64,000 nucleotides of DNA from Brasenia schreberi (Eukaryota; Streptophyta; Magnoliopsida; Nymphaeales; Cabombaceae): positions 4,192,001-4,256,000 of the forward strand of contig JAYKKT010000059.1 in assembly GCA_036023115.1 (NCBI GenBank), read 5' to 3'. A program made the position numbers and the translations under genes. Under the pieces are notes generated by a model, which ran no database searches, had not been told where the DNA came from, and saw only the letters and a program-made list of their open reading frames with translations. Positions 32,989 to 45,042 of the stretch are shown one piece after another; positions within the stretch are counted from its first letter, which is position 1; every line of letters begins with the position of its first letter.

Positions 32989-33215
32989 GTATGACACCAA
33001 TAGACGATAAAATGAGAAAATATTCTTTAAGGTGGTTTGGACATATTGAAAGAAGATCAAAAGAAAACCTTTAACAAGTAAAAAAAAGCTATATTTTGAA
33101 AGTATTAAAAGAAATAGAAGACGATAACAAAAATGTTGAAAAGAAAGAATAAATAATAATATAAGTTAACTGCAAACATGAGACGTGATAGGGCTGTCTA
33201 CGATCCTTGTTGTTG
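32989..33215 (+). mobile_element. Degenerate RTE 3' fragment
   Basis: This diverged match to the RTE C-terminal coding region contains ACACCAATAGACGATAAAAT, AGGTGGTTTGGACATATTGA and TTGAAAGTATTAAAAGAAAT. The (GTT) tail region is eroded (GTTGTTGTCG near 33209). Confidence 0.7.
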
Positions 33216-33480
33216 TCGTAAGATGGTAAAACTGAAAAAGTGAATGGGGCAAATCGATCTCTACGATCCATCCGGGAGGGTTTGGTATAGGTAGATTCGA
33301 CCCTAGCTAAAGAACCAAAACACCCTTGTTTTGAAAGTTTTGTGACGAAATGAAAGACGTCCAAACTACATTGTACATGTGCATTTCGGTCATTTGTGGC
33401 ATCAGTTTGCTGCCACAAACTAGCATGCTAGCATCAGAGGCTCAGAGCGGTATAGCCCTTATTCATCGGTCTGCAACTGA

Positions 33481-33514
33481 GAGAGAGAGAGAGAGAGAGT
33501 GCGAGAGAGAGAGG
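33481..33514 (+). promoter_or_regulatory. (GA)n tract in the LC8 5'UTR
   Basis: A GA-rich run ends a few bases before the start codon at 33517. GA/CT repeats in 5' leaders are common in plant housekeeping genes; no specific function is shown. Confidence 0.6.
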
Positions 33515-33516
33515 CA

Positions 33517-36500
33517 ATGGCAGAAGAGGGGAGAGAGAAGGGAGGGATCGTCTTGGCGAAATCATCGTCGGGTAGGAATGATGAGAAGCGGCAGGCGAAG
33601 ATCACCATCAAGAGCGCGGATATGAACGAGGAGATGCAAAAAGAGGCCATCGATCGCGCCCAAATCGTGCGACACCGCTAATCTCTCTCCTTTTTTCTTT
33701 TTTCTCGCATTTGTCTGTGTTTGGTGTCTCTTTGATTTAGTTTCCGTTCTCTGCTTTCGTTATGTAAGCCTTTCGAGTTCGTGCGATCTTGAAAATGGGC
33801 GAAAGTGAAGTGGGAAATCTCTTGTTTCTTGTATTTGATCTTGCCTTTTTTTTTTAAAATGTTGGTGAAGGCGTTCGAGAAGCATACCGTAGAGAAGGAT
33901 ATCGCAGCGTACATCAAGAAGGAGTTCGATCGGATGTATGGACCCACCTGGCATTGCATCGTCGGCCGCAACTTCGGTCTCTCTCTTTCTCTCTCACTCT
34001 GTGTGTGTGTTCTGGCTTCTCGTGGCGATGGTGGTCTGTTTTCCTTTTATGCTTAGTTTGTTGATTTTGTCCACCTTAAACATTTGCGCGCTTGAATCGA
34101 TTGGAGTTTTGCTTTTGATTGTTTTAAGGTTCTATTTTTGTGGTTTAAATACAACTTCTTCTACCTCGTGAGTTTGGAGACAGCAATTGTGATATGTTTA
34201 GTTTTTAGAATAGCTTTGGTGCTGAATAATTTAGATGAATGTTACAAAGGCGAAACTGATTTCTTCTGTGGGATCTTGCTGGTTGAGTCTTATTATCATG
34301 TGCGTCATTCGGGAGTTGGCATTCTTGTGTAGGTTTGTGCCGAACTTATCTTTTATTATTTCTTTGCTAGTGCTTTTCATAATTGAAATTATATTCGTTT
34401 ACAATCTGGTTTAAGCATTTTTTTACTGTATTTGAACTAAAATATCTGTGATATTCCTTTTGGAGGTTTAGTCAGATATGGCGTTGATAGATAGTTCGGT
34501 TGTGGATTTAAGCCTCATCAATGGACTGTAAGACTTTGGGGATATGGAACATATTGAGCATGGTTCGCAAAATATTGTTTTGTGAAATATAGAGACATGC
34601 TGCTACTGGATCTTCCAAGCGGTTATATTACTTCTACTTCTGAAGAAACCAATAAATGTGATTTTGCTATCTTTAGGGATCTCTGTTTTAGGATGCATTT
34701 CCCGTGTCAGAACAAGACCTGATTTTCAAAAAATGGAAGTATTGATATGACAAGCTGTTCAGATCTTTTCTTTTTTCTGTTGTTGAGGTGGGTTTGACTT
34801 TTTCATGCAACTCAATGGTGTATAGAGCATAACGCATTCTGGGCAAACATCCCGACCAGTTGAAGGTTGTTGTGTTCACCAAGAAGAGTATGTGTTGAAA
34901 TGCAAATCCATGTTATTGTTCCTACAACAACTAAGCCTTTTCTCATACTAGATGGGGTCAACTACATGAATTTTTTGTTTTCATATGATGTACCATATTG
35001 ACAGTTAACTCAACATGAAGTAGATCATTCTTTATTATTTCTTTCCAATACTTTTGTGATCTTCCTCTTCCTCTTTTAATATTTTTACAATCAAGTTTTT
35101 CTTACCTTCTTCTTGGAGCTTCTTTTGCTCGTCTTTTTACAAATTCAAACCATCTTCAACGATTTTTTCTCATTTTATCCTCTATTGGAGCCACCCTTGA
35201 TTTGTTTCTAATAACCTTATTATGTATACAGTCTTTTCTTGGTGTTACCACTCATCTATCTCAACATCTTCATTTCTGCCATGAACATCTTTTGTATGCC
35301 CGTTTGAGTTGTTCCATCCTTCCATCTTGTGCGACATAGTTCGCTATCAGGCAAACTTTGTTGGCTAAACTCAGGAGTTGGCAATGGTACGCTTGACAGG
35401 GAGATGATGAGCAGATGGTGATGGTGGAGGTGGGCGACTCAGATGGAGGTGGTCTGGGTCAGAGGTGGTGATGCTGCAGGTTGAAAGGTGATTTGGGTGT
35501 TCTGGAGGTTGAGAAGATGGCAGACGGGTTGAGATGCAGTGACAGTGGGGTAAGTCAGCTGGTGGCTGGATGTGTTGAGGAAGGTTACAGGTTGGTTGGG
35601 TGGATCAGGGAGCAGGAACCATACCAAGAGAGAGAGAGAGTTTGGGCAAGGAATAAAGGAGTGATACTCAATTCATTGATTGATTCGAGATGTGTACACA
35701 GGTGGATGAGTTTCTCTTAGTTGAGGAAAATATCAAGTAATGCCTTCTTTAGAACTTGGTAAGAATAGAAAGTATTAGATGCACTTTATCTTGTCTTAGC
35801 CTCTTAGGGAGCCAGCAAGCAGCTTCACATTTTGAGATGAGACGGCAAACCAACTTTCCCTCTATATTGCTTGTTGCCTCAATTCTTGCCTCTTCGATAG
35901 GAGTTGGCTATTTGAATATATGTTGCTTTTCCTTATATTTTATTCCCGATGTGCAAGATCTTCCATGAGATAGGATGAGGTTAGGATTCAACTTGCCGTG
36001 TGGGTTATATCACTTTCCATCGTTTGGATTTCTCTTATTTAGACATGGTTATACTTTTTGCTGCGAAAGGAGAGTCCATATTATTTGAATTACCCAAGTG
36101 CGTGGACGAGTAATCGATGAGTTTTAATTGAAGGAAATCAACGAAGATGGAATCGATAGTCACAATCTCTCAAGGAGCCGCCACCCTCTTTCTTCTTTCT
36201 ATTTTTTATAAAATGAATTTAATGGTACCTTTAAAAACAAATGCTAAAGACACTCTAATAGACACTAAGAACATTGTATTTCTTCAACATTCCCCCTAAG
36301 TTGGATATTCACCCATTTTGTCACATAATCTTTTAAAAACATTTTTGTTGATGGCTTTGGTTTGCATATGTGCACATTGATTTTCTGACTTTACAAGCTC
36401 TATTATGAACTTATTGGTATTCACACTACTTGATAAAGTGACAATCAATCTCTATGTGTTTGGTCCTCTCATGATATATTGGATTCAATACAATTTGGAT

Positions 36501-39500
36501 TGCTGCTTTATTATCACGTAAGATAGGAATAAGACTTTTCATTAGAAATCCAATCTCTATAAGGAATGAGCATAACCATTTGCTTTCATATATAATTGAA
36601 GTGATTGCCTTCTATTCGGCTTTTGTTGTGGATCTGGTAACAACGGTATGTTTTTTTCTTTTCTAGGATACAATATTACCTCCCATAAGTGATACATATC
36701 CTAAAGTATATTTCCTCTCTTTAATAGAGCAGGCTTAGTCTGCATCAGAACCTATAAGAAGGTTAGAAAAACTAAATTTGGAAAGTATTAAAAGAGGTAG
36801 AGGATGACCACAAAAGTGTTAGAAAGAAACAATAAAGAATGATCTAGCTTATTGGGAGTTAACTGCTAACATGGCACACGAGAGGGATCATTGGAAACAA
36901 AGAATCCATGTAGCCGACCCCGTCTAGTACGGGAAAATGCTTAGTTGTTGTTGTTGTTGTTCATATGACCATTATCTCTATATATCACCTCATATCCTAG
37001 AGTGCTCTTTAAATATCCGAGTATGTGAAACATTTTGTCCATAACATCTTTGATGGTGCCTATATGAATAACTCTATATATCATCCCATATCCTGGAATG
37101 CTCTTTAAATACCCGAGTATGTGAAGCATTGTGTCCATATGCATCTTTGATGGTGCCTACATGAATCAACTCACAATTCTTATTGCATATATTATATATG
37201 GATGTGGAATAGTCAAGTATATCAACTTTCCAATGAGTCTTTGATATCTAGCCACATCAATCTTATCATATCCATCATCCAATTGCAGCTTTTGGTTGAC
37301 ATCCATGGGAGTGTTCAAAGGTTTACAATCCAACAATTTTGTATCACGTAGTAAATCCAATGTATTTTTTTTGTTGATTTAAGAATATACCTACACCATA
37401 ATACACGACTTTAATACCAAGGAGATAATGTAGTTGTCTAAAGTCCTTGATATCAAACAATTGATGTAATTCTCTTTTAAGCCTTTAAATTTCTTCAATA
37501 TCATCACCTGTCATAATAATGTCATCTACATAAACTAACAATAGAGTTAGTTTCGTCCCTCTCTTAATAAACATTATGTGATCACTAACACTTTTGGTGT
37601 AACCCAATTTAATAATACTTCTATCAAACTTTTAAAACAAGACACAATGTGATTGTTTTAGTCCATATATAGCCTTTCTTAATCTGCAAACCTTTTTCGT
37701 TATTGTATCTTTATACTCTGGTGGAAGATCCATATAAATCTCTTCATTAAGCTCTCCTTGCAAAAAGGCATTCTTTATATCTAGTTGCCACATGGTCCCC
37801 TTTTTTGTGCTACAATACTTATGATAACTCTCATAGATGTTAGTTTAGCTACATGTGCAAATGTTTCATAGTAATAAATTCTATGAGATTGATTGTACCC
37901 TTTGGCTACTAACTGAGCCTTGTACCTATCTAATGTCCTATATGCTTTGAATTTTACGGTGTATACCCATTTATTGTCAAGTAATCTTATTTTCGGTGGG
38001 AGATTATTAACTTCCCGTGTTCCGTTTCTTTTCCGTGCTTGTAACTCAGATTGCATAACATCTATCCATTATGGCGACTTAAAATCTTCCCCAAAATCCT
38101 TTGGAATCTGATGTGCTTCAACATTCAAAACAAAGTTATGATAATTACATAAGACATGAACTTAGTAATATAATATTTGCCACATAACCTTTTTCTTTTT
38201 ATGAGGTTAGTTGGTACATCTAAATTTAATTCTTCCTTACCTCTTTCTCCCACAACGACTTCCTTTTGATCTGAGGATGAAGTTCCCCTTGGTCTATGGT
38301 TTTTTGAAGATTGGGCATGAATACTCTTAATCTCTCATTGTAAAAACCTTTGTCTCCTTCTTCTATTATTGTTCATCCTACTCATCTACCCTCTTGTCCT
38401 CAAAATCATCTTCATAAGTGGTGTGATTGGTAACACTTGAGGCTCATTTGGTATAGGTCTTGATGACATGATCTCACATGAGAAGTATGGTGTAGTTTCG
38501 AAGAAAGTAATGTCTATAAACACATACTTCTTATGATCTTTTGGATCATAGCACACATATCCCTTCTTTTATATTGAATAACCCCGAAATACACATCTAA
38601 CCATCCTAGGATCTAACTTATCCTGGAATAGGTCAGGGATAGGAACAAAGCATAAACACCCAAATATTCGTGGTGTCACATAGAATGGATTGGCACCTGG
38701 TTTCACTATTTAAAATAGAGTTTTCCTATAGAGAGAACAACATATGGTAACCTAAGAATTACTTTAGGCCAAAAAGATTCAGGGACATTATGTTCCAATG
38801 ATAAAGTTATGACAATTTCTAAGATATACTTATTCTTCCTTTTCGCAACACTATTTTGTTGTAGATATAAACATACAAAGTTTGATGTATAATGCAATGA
38901 GTTTGCAAATATCATTGTAAGCAACGATTTACAAACTCACTACCATTATGAGACCTGAGTAATTTGATGGGATGTTAAAACTAGGTTTCAATAAGCTTAC
39001 GAATAAAAGGAAATATAGATGAAAGTTTGAAACTTCTGATTTTGATTTCATAAGATACACAAAGGTAAATCTAGAATAGTCACGAATAAAAGTAACAAAA
39101 TATTGATATTTTCTTAACGAGGGAATCAAACATGGCCCCCGTCTAGGGAACAACACTCGATCATATTTGGCCCTTTGACATATATCACATTGAAGGACCA
39201 ACTCTTTATTAGACTCAACATAAACTACATCTCTAATTTTTGAGGTTGGTAGATGTCCCAATCGGCTATGCCATAATATGAGTTGTTCCTTTGCTTTTGT
39301 AGGTGCTAATGTAGTCTTTTGTGATGGAGTGAAATTGTGAGAGTACGTAGAGCCCATTCCTTAGTTCACCATGTCAACATGTTCTTTCCGTTCTTAGATC
39401 CTGAAATTTACAACTGAGCACTGGAAATCTCTAATCAAAGAGCTCATTGATAGCAATGGAAACCTAGGAAGATAAATAACTGACTCCAATTAAAAGTTTT

Positions 39501-41731
39501 GAGTATGCATCTTCTCTTTTCCTTTCATAGGAATTAATGATCCATTTGTTAGTTTGGTATATTAAGGTATGAATACCAGTTTATATTTCATCAAATTAGA
39601 GTTATCACCTACCATATGATCAATTGCTTCTGAATCTATCACCCAAAATTTATATTGAGTAAGGGAGGAGTTATAGTCGATCCAATCTAGTATGAGAAAA
39701 GGCTTAGTTGTAGTTGTTGTAAGGGAGGAGCTAGGACTTATAGTAAAGGAAGCATGAACACCTATCTCTTGTTTTTATGAAGAAGTTGATGGATGATGTC
39801 ATCATTTTCCTCCTCAACTCCAGCATTTCATCAAGCATTGCTGGTTCTGCTCTCATCTCACTAGTGGCTGCAACATAGTTACCATGATCTCTGACATATG
39901 TCCTCTTTCCAATGATTTCTCAGCATTGATCCCTAGTGTGTCTTCTCTTTCCACAATATGAACATTGTAATTTATTTTTGCTGTCATTGGCTTGAAATCA
40001 ACTACCTCCTCTTCCTCTAGGGATAACCGAACCTCTTCCATGTGGAAATGTCACTTGGTCTTTTCCAACAAAGCCATTCTTTTAAGTATGTGACATATCA
40101 CCCTTTTTCAGATTCTTTCTATCTTTCTTTCTAAAGAGAAGAAAGTAGAGTAAACAATTTCAATATAAGGCACCTCTTCTTTACTAAGGATATTAGCCTT
40201 AATTGATTTATACTCAGAAGAAATTTCTCGTAGTAGGTTGAACACTTTCCTTACCTAAGCATCTGCAATTATTTTCTTTTACAATGACTGCATTTGTTAT
40301 CAATTACATGTTGTTCACTCCCGAGCTCTCGAAGTTCCCCATAATAGTCACTAACTGATTTATCCCCTTCTCGACACTTCCTAATCTTTTATAGCACTTC
40401 GTAGTCTTTTATAATATTTTTTTCAAATATGCTTCAGCCACAACTGCCTAAATTTTCGAGGATGTCTCTATGTACATGAATGTCTTACATATGGATGAAA
40501 TCATCAACTAAGCCAAGAACTTATGAGAGCATTTTCTTTTCACCATCTTTCATAATTTGGATCATTTTTGTCCTCGCATACTTGTGTTCCTTCGACGAAT
40601 CCTAGTTTTTCTCTTGATTTGAAGACCGATTCTATTGATCTTGCCCATTCTTTATAGTTTTTCCCATCCAATTTGATGTTCGTAGTCTGGTATGATTCTA
40701 TTTTTGAATTAATCATATTTGTGTTCAAGAACTCCTTTTTATGCTTTCCTTTAATGATTTCTGGTCTTCCGTAACAACCTACTTGGCTCCTACTTCAAGA
40801 TTTTTGACAGCAACATGTTTATCTTTTTGTGCACTGAAACACCAGTAATTTCCTGTAGAACTGCTGCACCAGCAACCCTGATTTCACAGCCACCACGTAT
40901 GCGTTACCACAAGCTGTCAATTACTTGATGAAATGCTCAACCTAACTGATACCATCTTGATTTTAGAGTAATCAAGGAGTTTAAATCGAAGGAAATCAAT
41001 GAAGACAAAATCGGCAGTCATGATCTCTCTCAAAGAGCCGCCACTCTCTTTCTTCTTTCTATTAGTCTCTTTTCTCTTTCTCTTCGATTACATGGCTGAT
41101 AGGGTTTCCCCTTTATAAACAGAATTAGAGGATGGTATATTATCAAACTGCTATTAATTAAATGAATTTAAAGGTACTTTTTAAAACAAATACTAAAGAT
41201 ACTCTAATAGACACTAAGAACACTGTATTTCTCCAACAGATGTTCCCTCATCCTTTATCTGTTGCCAAAAGATGCAGAGGTCCAAAATCAGACCCACTAA
41301 GGTGCGAAAATCCTCCTGCTATATTCACTTTAAGTATGTCTTGTACCTAAAGTTTCTCCTGTTATCCCTCTTTTATGTACTTCAGCAACACTGAGTGATC
41401 AGTGAGTGATTCATGCTCTTGTGCCTGCGATATGAGAATTATTCATCCAGCCATCTCACTGGATCCCAGAAAAGTGTTACTGATTTGTGCTTTTGGTTCC
41501 TAAATAAATATATTTCTTTGGATTTTCAATAATGGCCTAAATAATTACTATAGCTCTTTGTTGGCCAAAGTAGTTAAGAGGTTATTTCTTTAGGCTTATT
41601 CGTTCTGTACACCAACTTTCACAACTCTAATGTTCACCTTATGTGCAGGGTCTTACGTCACTCATGAAACAAACCATTTTGTGTACTTTTATCTAGACCA
41701 GAAGGCAGTCTTACTCTTCAAATCTGGATGA
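33517..41731 (+). CDS. DYNLL: Dynein light chain LC8 type (DYNLL)
   Basis: LC8 is a small dimeric hub that binds TQT-like motifs in partners; land plants keep LC8 although flowering plants lack dynein heavy chains. Three coding exons: 33517-33666, 33871-33976, 41649-41731. Phases fit and give 112 aa plus stop. Exon 1 encodes a plant-type basic N-terminal extension, then [18 protein letters not shown]. Exon 2 encodes [20 protein letters not shown] and [13 protein letters not shown]. Exon 3 encodes [20 protein letters not shown] and LLFKSG, the complete C terminus. At the exon 1 end the residues are DRAQI; the LC8s I know have DIAIA or similar, so exon 1 or its donor deserves an RNA check. Intron 2 is 7.7 kb and contains a copia element and RTE fragments. 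Confidence 0.93.
34924..35310 (-). mobile_element. Degenerate RTE LINE 3' fragment
   Basis: The minus-strand remnant begins with the tail side ACAACAACTAAGCCTTTTC and extends to CATGAACATCTTTTGTA, matching the C-terminal third of the RTE frame with frequent mismatches and indels. It lies in LC8 intron 2. Confidence 0.8.
35311..36094. other. LC8 intron 2 sequence, no gene recognised
   Basis: Between the RTE fragment and copia-2 lies purine-rich sequence (about 35400-35660, GGTGGTGATGG words, short GAGAGA run) with open frames on both strands. None shows a recognisable motif. It could be old LTR-retrotransposon sequence, but I see no diagnostic part. Confidence 0.4.
36749..36962 (+). mobile_element. 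RTE LINE 3' end (about 210 bp) inserted in copia-2
   Basis: It starts within the last coding segment (GAACCTATAAGAAGG), contains AACATGGCACACGAGAGGGA and ends with CCGACCCCGTCTAGTACGGG and a (GTT)n tail. It is similar enough to copy A to be young, and is 5'-truncated. Confidence 0.88.
36963..37170 (-). repeat. Tandem duplication of about 105 bp inside copia-2 pol
   Basis: Two adjacent copies share TATATATCACCTCATATCCT / TATATATCATCCCATATCCT, GAGTATGTGAA and ATCTTTGATGGTGCCTA. They encode the RNase H-proximal [18 protein letters not shown] segment. The duplication starts at the tail of the RTE insertion. Confidence 0.8.
39671..39720 (+). mobile_element. 50-bp RTE 3'-tail micro-insertion
   Basis: Only the terminal RTE sequence is present (CTAGTATGAGAAAAGGCTTA plus GTT repeats). 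It is flanked by the direct repeat AAGGGAGGAG (39661-39670 and 39721-39730), so it is a retrotransposition event rather than a deletion remnant. It sits inside copia-2. Confidence 0.85.
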
Positions 41732-42009
41732 GACGCTGGAGTTTTGGTTGAGAATGATGACCATTGGTGTTTGCGATCATGATGATTATGGTGGTGATAA
41801 TGATATCATGATGATGTAGGCATTGGGAGCATGATGTTGTTACTGTGATTAGATCTTGTATTCTTGTTCCTTCGAACTTTGGAATGTAAAGTTGCATGCT
41901 TGATATCTCAATACCACGTGTATATGTCAATACTGCACTTACCTTGTTCTGAGCCCAATGTTTCATTGTTTATTTTCATAATTTTTGACGCCTTTGATTT
42001 ATTCATCAA

Positions 42010-42310
42010 CATACCAAGACCAGAACCATGCCTTGTTTTACCCCAATTGGGGTTGGCTAATCTTACATAATATTGGCTTTTAACCAAAAGATACGCCCCA
42101 ACACCTTAAAGCTCATATTTGGAATGTTTGGTCTTATTTATCACACTTCATTATGGGAGCTCTATTTGGTTGATTTTCTAAAGTCGGTGTTAACTTTTTC
42201 TCTATAAATCTCTTTCCATTATCTTCTCTTGGTTGCTTATGCATCTACCTCGGATCTTCACTTGCCATTTAAATGTTGATGATTGGCTGCTTAACACTTG
42301 ATTTCTTTGT
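42010..42310 (-). mobile_element. Degenerate RTE fragment, GGTTTT-tail family
   Basis: The minus-strand end is AAGGCATGGTTCTGGTCTTGG; further in, the plus strand reads AAATGTTGATGATTGGCTGC and TTAACACTTG, matching the RTE region ATGTTGATGATTAACTGCCC. It is highly diverged. Confidence 0.55.
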
Positions 42311-42863
42311 TTCTCAACTACATGCAGATAAAATAAGAGAGCTTTTAAATGCTATTGGCCTTGACAATTACCACTTGAGATTCTAGCCTTAGCTAGCTTG
42401 TACGAAGTTATATTTTTTGTTAGGAAAAATGTGACCTAGGTCAGTCAGGGATGATCCTCCTTGGATTATTCAATCATATCATCTTGCATCACCAGTTGTA
42501 TGAGGAAGATGACTTTCATCCTATGGTAGGGGACCAAATCCTCGTCCATCTTGTTGGATATTTGGTTCAAGAATTTGTCTTCATGTAACCAAAGAAATTT
42601 TATTAATATATAGAGAGAAAGAGAGACTGTTACATGGTAGCATCTTGAGCTAGCAAATTCAAATAAATTTCAATCATTTATCTTTCATTATTTTTTGACG
42701 ATAATGGTTGAGATTTGAATATAAAGGATGTATATTTTTTGCAGGTACATTTTATTTACATGGATATTTTTGTTTTTAAAATTTTAAATCTCAAAAAAAT
42801 GAATGGTTGAGATTTGTTTGAGTTTTCTAGCACTTAAGAGTGCTAAAATATACTGGTCTCTCT

Positions 42864-42900
<37 letters not shown>

Positions 42901-43151
42901 GTGATAGTTCAAACTCTATTTTTGCTCGATCCTATTTTATCATCTCAATTGGTAGATTATTGTGATGAACAGTTGAAGTGATAAAACAAAAGTATTAATG
43001 TGGATGAAGCATTAAATGCAAAATACTAAAGTACAACAAGGACTTCTATTCAAATCTTTATCATTAATGATGTCAATCAAACAATTATCATGTTTTAATA
43101 GATTTGAGTACGGATGATATTTGGTTGGACATTCATCACTCTCTCTTTCTT

Positions 43152-43152
43152 G

Positions 43153-43223
<71 letters not shown>
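43152..43223. repeat. Compound microsatellite (TC)n(TA)n
   Basis: A short TC run is followed by about 52 bp of TA. Confidence 0.95.
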
Positions 43224-43227
<4 letters not shown>

Positions 43228-44770
43228 ATATAAACTTTGTTAAATAAGAAGCATAATTATGTATACCCATTTTACTATTCACGTACATTCTAATTTTTCT
43301 TCTGTTAAAATTTGAAAAATGTATTGATGCTCCTCAACCATTTATCCTGTCTCTTTTTGGGTTTCCATCTTACCCTTGATCCTCTCACACCATTTGTCTA
43401 GCGATCCACAGTTCAAAACTTTATCCAACGCACAATATTGAATCATCCATGAGAACAAGGGAAAAAGGAAGAAGGGGTCAATTTGAGTGTTTTTTAGAGG
43501 TATGTCATTGACTTAGATGTATTTTTTTGTTATTGATTTGATGTATTGATTTCGTTTTCAATTGGAATCAAAACAAAAAAATGATGTCCAATTTTTGGCT
43601 CAAGACAAAGCATAGGAAACAGGGGAGATGTGTTTAAACTGGGTCTATCTGTTGGTAGGGGATACCATTGAGCACCATCTTTTCTTGTTTTGTGCGATGT
43701 TCTTAAAAATATATTTGTATATCAGTCATTGGAGTAAAGAGATTCAGGGAGATTGATCCTTATCGCAATTGGGTAGGAGAGGAGAGAGCTGTTGACTGGT
43801 AATTTTGATATTTTTGAAAGAAAAAAAATGTGTGGATAGTAAAAAGAATGTGCACATAGTAATCCCAAAGGAAGAGCGAGATAAATTGCAGGCACTACAG
43901 TAACCATCTTTATTTAAACGGTACTGCTGTAACCTCTTTTCTAGACAATGTAAATGCCCGCAGTATGGGGTTGCTCCACTCTTCGGTCTTGAACACACAA
44001 ACACTCATAAAAAAATCACTTGCCAAGCCCAGGAACCCTCTCACAGCCATTAAGATAACCAACCTTTCTCAGAGCCTTTCTTTCTCTCTCTAAGAAGGAA
44101 ATAGACACAAGAAGACAGAGACTGTAAGAAGTCGAACAACCACTCTCCTCTCTCTTTCTCTTTCAACCAAAGAAAGGTTTGGTTGAGAGAGAAGGGTGTC
44201 CGTTCGACTTCTTACTCTTCTTGTCTGTTTTCCGTTGTTAAATGCTAAGATACTAAGATGAGTCGAGATAGAGCACAATGCCAAATAAGAATATATGTAG
44301 CCAACCCACTCAACGTGTGATAAGAGTTGGCTCTAGTTGTGGTTTGGTTTCGGCATTGAATAAAAGTGTTCGTCTTGTGGAGTAGACATTAGAAGCAAAC
44401 TTGCCCTAATTTGAATTGGGGATCAAATTAAATCGGATATAAAGCTCCATGGGATCCAAATTCAATTACCAATCGGATCTTACTCTGGGAACTGAAACCC
44501 ATGATTCAATTTGGTCGTGAATTTGGATTTAAACCAACCCAAGGTCAACAAAAGGAGTCAGGTGGCCTCTATAAGACGTCGTAGTAGCATTTCAAGAACA
44601 AGCCCTTGAAGCCATGGTGTAAGTAAATACCATAAAGAATGCAAAAATATGAATTTCCTTCTCTATTGTGCCGTGGCACGTGTTTTGGCTTGTGCCTTAT
44701 TTTCTAGATTTACTCCTCATTCCTTTCTTGTAAGAAGAAATGTGAGCTTGAATTGCACGCGTGAATGTAC

Positions 44771-44882
44771 CGAGAGCGTTAGCTCAACGGGAAGACGCTC
44801 TAGAGCCATTGCTGCTGGTGAGGAGTTCGACACCCAGAGGGTGCAATGTTAGGTTTCGGCCTCCTCTTGTAACTTCCCCCCC
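44771..44882 (+). mobile_element. tRNA-derived SINE, copy 1
   Basis: Box A-like GCGTTAGCTCAACGGGAAG and box B-like GAGTTCGACACCC sit at tRNA promoter spacing. They are followed by GAGGGTGCAATG, a TTTCGGCCTCCTCTTGTAAC segment and a C-rich/A-rich end. The second copy at 52318 is collinear over about 105 bp. The 5' part resembles a tRNA but lacks a closing acceptor stem with CCA context, so it is a SINE head, not a tRNA gene. Confidence 0.7.
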
Positions 44883-45042
44883 GCCCAAAAAAAACTGCAC
44901 GCGTGAAACCTAAGAAGCGAGGCGACGGCACGTGTTCGCAGGAGAGATCTGAAGATTCATCTCTAACTCCCCTCTCGCAGCAATTTACACCTCGAGCCTC
45001 CAGGAATCGTCTTTACGTTCATAAGCATACTGGGTGTGGAGG

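Larger units (their letters stand above)
31086..33480. other. Intergenic repeats upstream of the LC8 gene
   Basis: Contents: a TA-anchored repeat (about 31180-31345), a large (AT)n(AG)n tract, a TIR-type element (31825-32210), a SINE-like repeat (32256-32340), another TIR-like start (TAGACATGACCGATTTAGAA near 32479), and antisense and sense RTE fragments (32644-32720, 32989-33215). Unique sequence resumes at about 33220; the LC8 promoter probably lies at 33220-33480. Confidence 0.6.
36095..41238 (-). mobile_element. Ty1/copia LTR element, decayed (copia-2)
   Basis: The element runs along the minus strand in LC8 intron 2. LTRs: about 36095-36289 (shortened) and about 40954-41238, sharing GAGTAATC, CAAAGAGCCGCCACTCTC-like sequence and ACACTCTAATAGACACTAAG, and ending CAACA. 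The primer site TGGTATCAG lies inside the right LTR near 40945-40953; the purine tract AACTTAGGGGGAA lies inside the left LTR. Remnants in order: gag [20 protein letters not shown] (about 40600-40680), zinc knuckle [14 protein letters not shown] (about 39925-39970), GAG-pre-integrase [19 protein letters not shown], integrase [42 protein letters not shown], active site YVDD (about 37521-37532) and RNase H. Many stops and frameshifts; not functional. An RTE 3' piece is inserted at 36749-36960. Confidence 0.9.
41732..45042. other. Region between LC8 and MCTS1
   Basis: The first part (to about 42000) is probably LC8 3'UTR. A degenerate RTE fragment (42010-42310), (TA)n at about 42866-42897, a compound microsatellite (43152-43223) and a SINE-like repeat (44771-44880) follow. 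The 44890-45042 stretch is probably the MCTS1 5'UTR. No other gene is recognised. Confidence 0.55.

Noticed and set aside
44771..44850. A genuine tRNA gene (box A and box B present)
   Set aside because: I could not close acceptor and anticodon stems, and a second collinear copy extends well past a tRNA length, so it was called a SINE.
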